Origin: Pseudofrankia asymbiotica
Lineage (GTDB): Bacteria > Actinomycetota > Actinomycetes > Frankiales > Frankiaceae
NCBI RefSeq assembly: GCF_001983105.1
Contig: NZ_MOMC01000139.1
Coordinates: forward strand, 1,415-6,726
Direction of reading: 5' to 3'
Length of the DNA: 5,312 bases
Shown here: positions 5,228-5,312 of the stretch, piece after piece
How positions within the stretch are numbered: position 1 is the first letter of the stretch
Layout: each line of letters begins with the position of its first letter
Position numbers and translations under genes: made by a program
Notes under the pieces: model-generated
What the model was told of the DNA's origin: nothing
Seen by the model: the letters and a program-made list of their open reading frames with translations, nothing else
Database searches by the model: none

Positions 5228-5312
5228 GAGGCGATGATGGTGCAGGTCGGAACCGGCTGGCCGGCGGGGGAGCGAGGGGCTTCCAGTGCTCGTGCCCCCG
5301 CCTCACCACCCT

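Noticed and set aside
5049..5309. Minus-strand frame running from the right edge into the alcohol dehydrogenase
   Set aside because: It is in a different frame from the dehydrogenase, Pro/Arg-rich, and overlaps its conserved N-terminus; not a real gene.
1..5312. CRISPR arrays, tRNA or rRNA genes, insertion sequences, attachment sites
   Set aside because: I looked for regular direct repeats, cloverleaf-like segments, transposase motifs and terminal inverted repeats on both strands and saw none.

Overview
The window is very GC-rich with strong G/C bias at third codon positions and Shine-Dalgarno-type ribosome sites. Together with the protein families present, this points to a high-GC actinomycete (Frankia, Pseudonocardia, Mycobacterium-like or a relative). 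The sequence alone does not fix the genus. It looks like part of a catabolic acyl-CoA gene cluster.

Layout from left to right. Positions 1-926 (minus) hold the N-terminal 308 residues of a coenzyme-B12-dependent acyl-CoA mutase large subunit, whose C-terminal part lies beyond the left edge. Positions 927-1053 are an intergenic leader with a promoter and operator. Positions 1054-2211 (minus) encode a complete SCP2-type thiolase. Positions 2208-2600 (minus) encode a DUF35 zinc-ribbon/OB-fold partner whose stop overlaps the thiolase start as ATGA. Positions 2601-2850 are a divergent control region. Positions 2851-4071 (plus) encode an amidohydrolase-2 (ACMSD-like) metal-dependent hydrolase or decarboxylase. 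Positions 4072-4188 are a convergent gap with a strong hairpin. Positions 4189-5217 (minus) encode a zinc-dependent NAD alcohol dehydrogenase resembling Rhodococcus ADH-A. Positions 5218-5312 hold its ribosome site and nothing else I can recognise.

The most interesting signal is regulatory. A 13-bp near-palindrome, GNATCCWGGATNC, occurs three times and only between genes: before the mutase (1019-1031), before the DUF35-thiolase pair (2655-2667, with one arm degenerate) and before the amidohydrolase (2784-2796). Before the amidohydrolase it fills the spacer between a good -35 and a -10. Before the mutase it overlaps a good -10. This arrangement fits a repressor, perhaps of the TetR type, that controls all three transcription units and is encoded outside the window.

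Inferred joint role: one acyl-CoA degradation route in which the mutase rearranges a carbon skeleton, the thiolase/DUF35 pair makes or breaks a C-C bond on a CoA thioester, and the amidohydrolase hydrolyses or decarboxylates an intermediate. The alcohol dehydrogenase may act on an alcohol or ketone in the same route, but no copy of the shared operator is visible in its 95 bp of upstream sequence. The substrate cannot be read from this window.
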